A DNA stretch of 6,257 bases from Actinomycetota bacterium (lineage in GTDB: Bacteria; Actinomycetota; Geothermincolia; Fen-727; Anoxymicrobiaceae). The position numbers and the translations under genes are program-made. The notes beneath the pieces were generated by a model. It saw nothing but the letters and a program-made list of their open reading frames with translations. It was not told the origin of the DNA and made no database searches. Of the stretch, positions 5,544 through 6,257 are shown piece after piece. Location of the stretch: positions 2,972-9,228 of the forward strand of contig PMDX01000049.1 of assembly GCA_003154635.1 (NCBI GenBank), written 5' to 3'. How positions within the stretch are numbered: position 1 is the first letter of the stretch; the number at the start of each line of letters is the position of its first letter.

Positions 5544-6257
5544 ATTCGCTCGGAGCCCTCCACGAGCACCGTGAAGTAAAAGCTCGAGCCTGCCCCGGGT
5601 GTGCTCTCTACCCATATGTTACCCCCGTGGGCCTCGACTATGGCTTTCGTTATGGAAAGGCCGAGGCCGGTGCCTTCCCTGGCCGTCTCGCTGTCCTGCG
5701 CCTTTACGAAGCTGGTGAATATGGACTTGCAGTGGCTCGCGGAGATTCCCGTGCCGGTGTCCGATACGCATACCTCGAGGAAGCCGTCGCCCGGGTCGCG
5801 CGCCGACAGGGTTATGCCGCCTTCGCTCGTGTACTTCACGGCGTTCGAGACCAGGTTGTAGAGTACCTGCGAAATCCTTCCGGGGTCCGCATGCGCATTC
5901 CTGATTTCGTCCGCGACCTCTACTTTGCAGTAGAGTTCCTTTTCACCGATGGTGCTGGAGAATAAGGCCACCGCCTCGTCCATCAGTGGCACGAGCGCGA
6001 CGGTCTGCTGGTTCATAGTGAGGACCCCCGCGTCCAGGCTCGCCAGGTCGAGCAGGTTCTTTGCCAGGCTGCTCAGCCTCTCGATGGATATCGAGAGTAT
6101 GTCGAAAGAGCGCTGCTGGTCGGCGTTCAGGGATCCCCTGGTCTCTCTGGCAAGGAGTTCGAAGCCGAGCTTCATAGAGGTCAGGGGCGTGCGCAGCTCG
6201 TGGGCCGCGATCCTGATGAAATCGAGCCTGGCCTTGTCCAGGCGCCTGTGTTCAGTG
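5540..6257 (-). CDS. Sensor histidine kinase, C-terminal part (5' end outside window)
   Basis: The - strand frame is open to the window edge, so the ATG at 6175 is internal and the true start is beyond 6257. Upstream of that ATG the sequence encodes the HisKA H-box, F-I-R-I-A-A-H-E-L-R-T-P-L, with the phospho-accepting His codon at 6202-6200. Counting from the internal Met at 6175 as residue 1, the ATPase domain shows the N box (Y106-N-L-V-S-N111-A-V-K-Y), the G1 box (D139-T-G-T-G-I), the F box (F153-T-S-F) and the G2 box (G168-T-G-L-G-L-S). All catalytic motifs look intact. The sensor part is not visible, so input and membrane location are unknown. No receiver domain follows, and no response regulator is in the window. 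The gene is convergent with the cyclase, and their stop codons overlap within CTAG at 5540-5543. Confidence 0.9.
   Translation of the reverse strand, partial: TEHRRLDKARLDFIRIAAHELRTPLTSMKLGFELLARETRGSLNADQQRSFDILSISIERLSSLAKNLLDLASLDAGVLTMNQQTVALVPLMDEAVALFSSTIGEKELYCKVEVADEIRNAHADPGRISQVLYNLVSNAVKYTSEGGITLSARDPGDGFLEVCVSDTGTGISASHCKSIFTSFVKAQDSETAREGTGLGLSITKAIVEAHGGNIWVESTPGAGSSFYFTVLVEGSERI

Noticed and set aside
5345..5965. 206-codon + strand frame over the kinase region
   Set aside because: It lies antisense to intact histidine kinase motifs and overlaps the end of the cyclase in another frame; no ribosome binding site or domain is visible.
1..6257. CRISPR arrays, tRNA or rRNA genes, insertion sequences
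   Set aside because: No direct-repeat array, no tRNA-like or rRNA-like sequence, and no transposase or terminal repeats were seen.

Overview
This is a high-GC bacterial window with clean AGGAGG-type ribosome binding sites. It has many iron-sulfur cysteine motifs and one strong case of an in-frame UGA read as selenocysteine. Together these suggest a Sec-decoding, largely anaerobic bacterium. The frequent AGG (Arg) and ATA (Ile) codons on a GC-rich background would fit deep-branching anaerobic Actinobacteriota or Bacillota, but the lineage cannot be settled from this sequence alone.

Layout, left to right on the + strand: (1) the last 41 codons of a ferredoxin-type protein, probably of the DUF362 family; (2) a 149-base gap holding a bulged inverted repeat; (3) a 162-residue hotdog-fold (PaaI/DUF4442-like) thioesterase; (4) a DUF2231-like membrane protein gene interrupted by an in-frame TGA, probably a decaying gene; (5) a 185-base gap; (6) the centrepiece, a 1020-residue fusion of an FAD-linked oxidase, two 4Fe-4S motifs and two HdrB/GlpC-type CCG domains, followed by a very methionine-rich tail; (7) one base later, a PAS-GGDEF diguanylate cyclase. 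On the - strand, running in from the right edge, is (8) the C-terminal part of a sensor histidine kinase whose stop codon overlaps that of the cyclase.

The key observation concerns gene 6. A naive gene caller would split it at the TGA at 3953-3955. The same frame continues for 209 codons, and the TGA lies exactly where the second CCG domain needs the first Cys of its CC pair. The other four ligand cysteines are present, and the downstream spacing is identical to that of the first CCG domain. I therefore annotate one selenoprotein, 1523-4585, with Sec811 as a predicted ligand of a non-cubane 4Fe-4S cluster. Foldable hairpins lie just downstream as candidate bacterial SECIS elements.

Inferred biology: the oxidase probably oxidises a 2-hydroxyacid-like substrate at FAD and passes electrons through cubane clusters to the two CCG modules. 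The electron acceptor is unknown. The cyclase and the convergent histidine kinase look like a separate signalling pair; nothing in the sequence ties them directly to the oxidoreductase.
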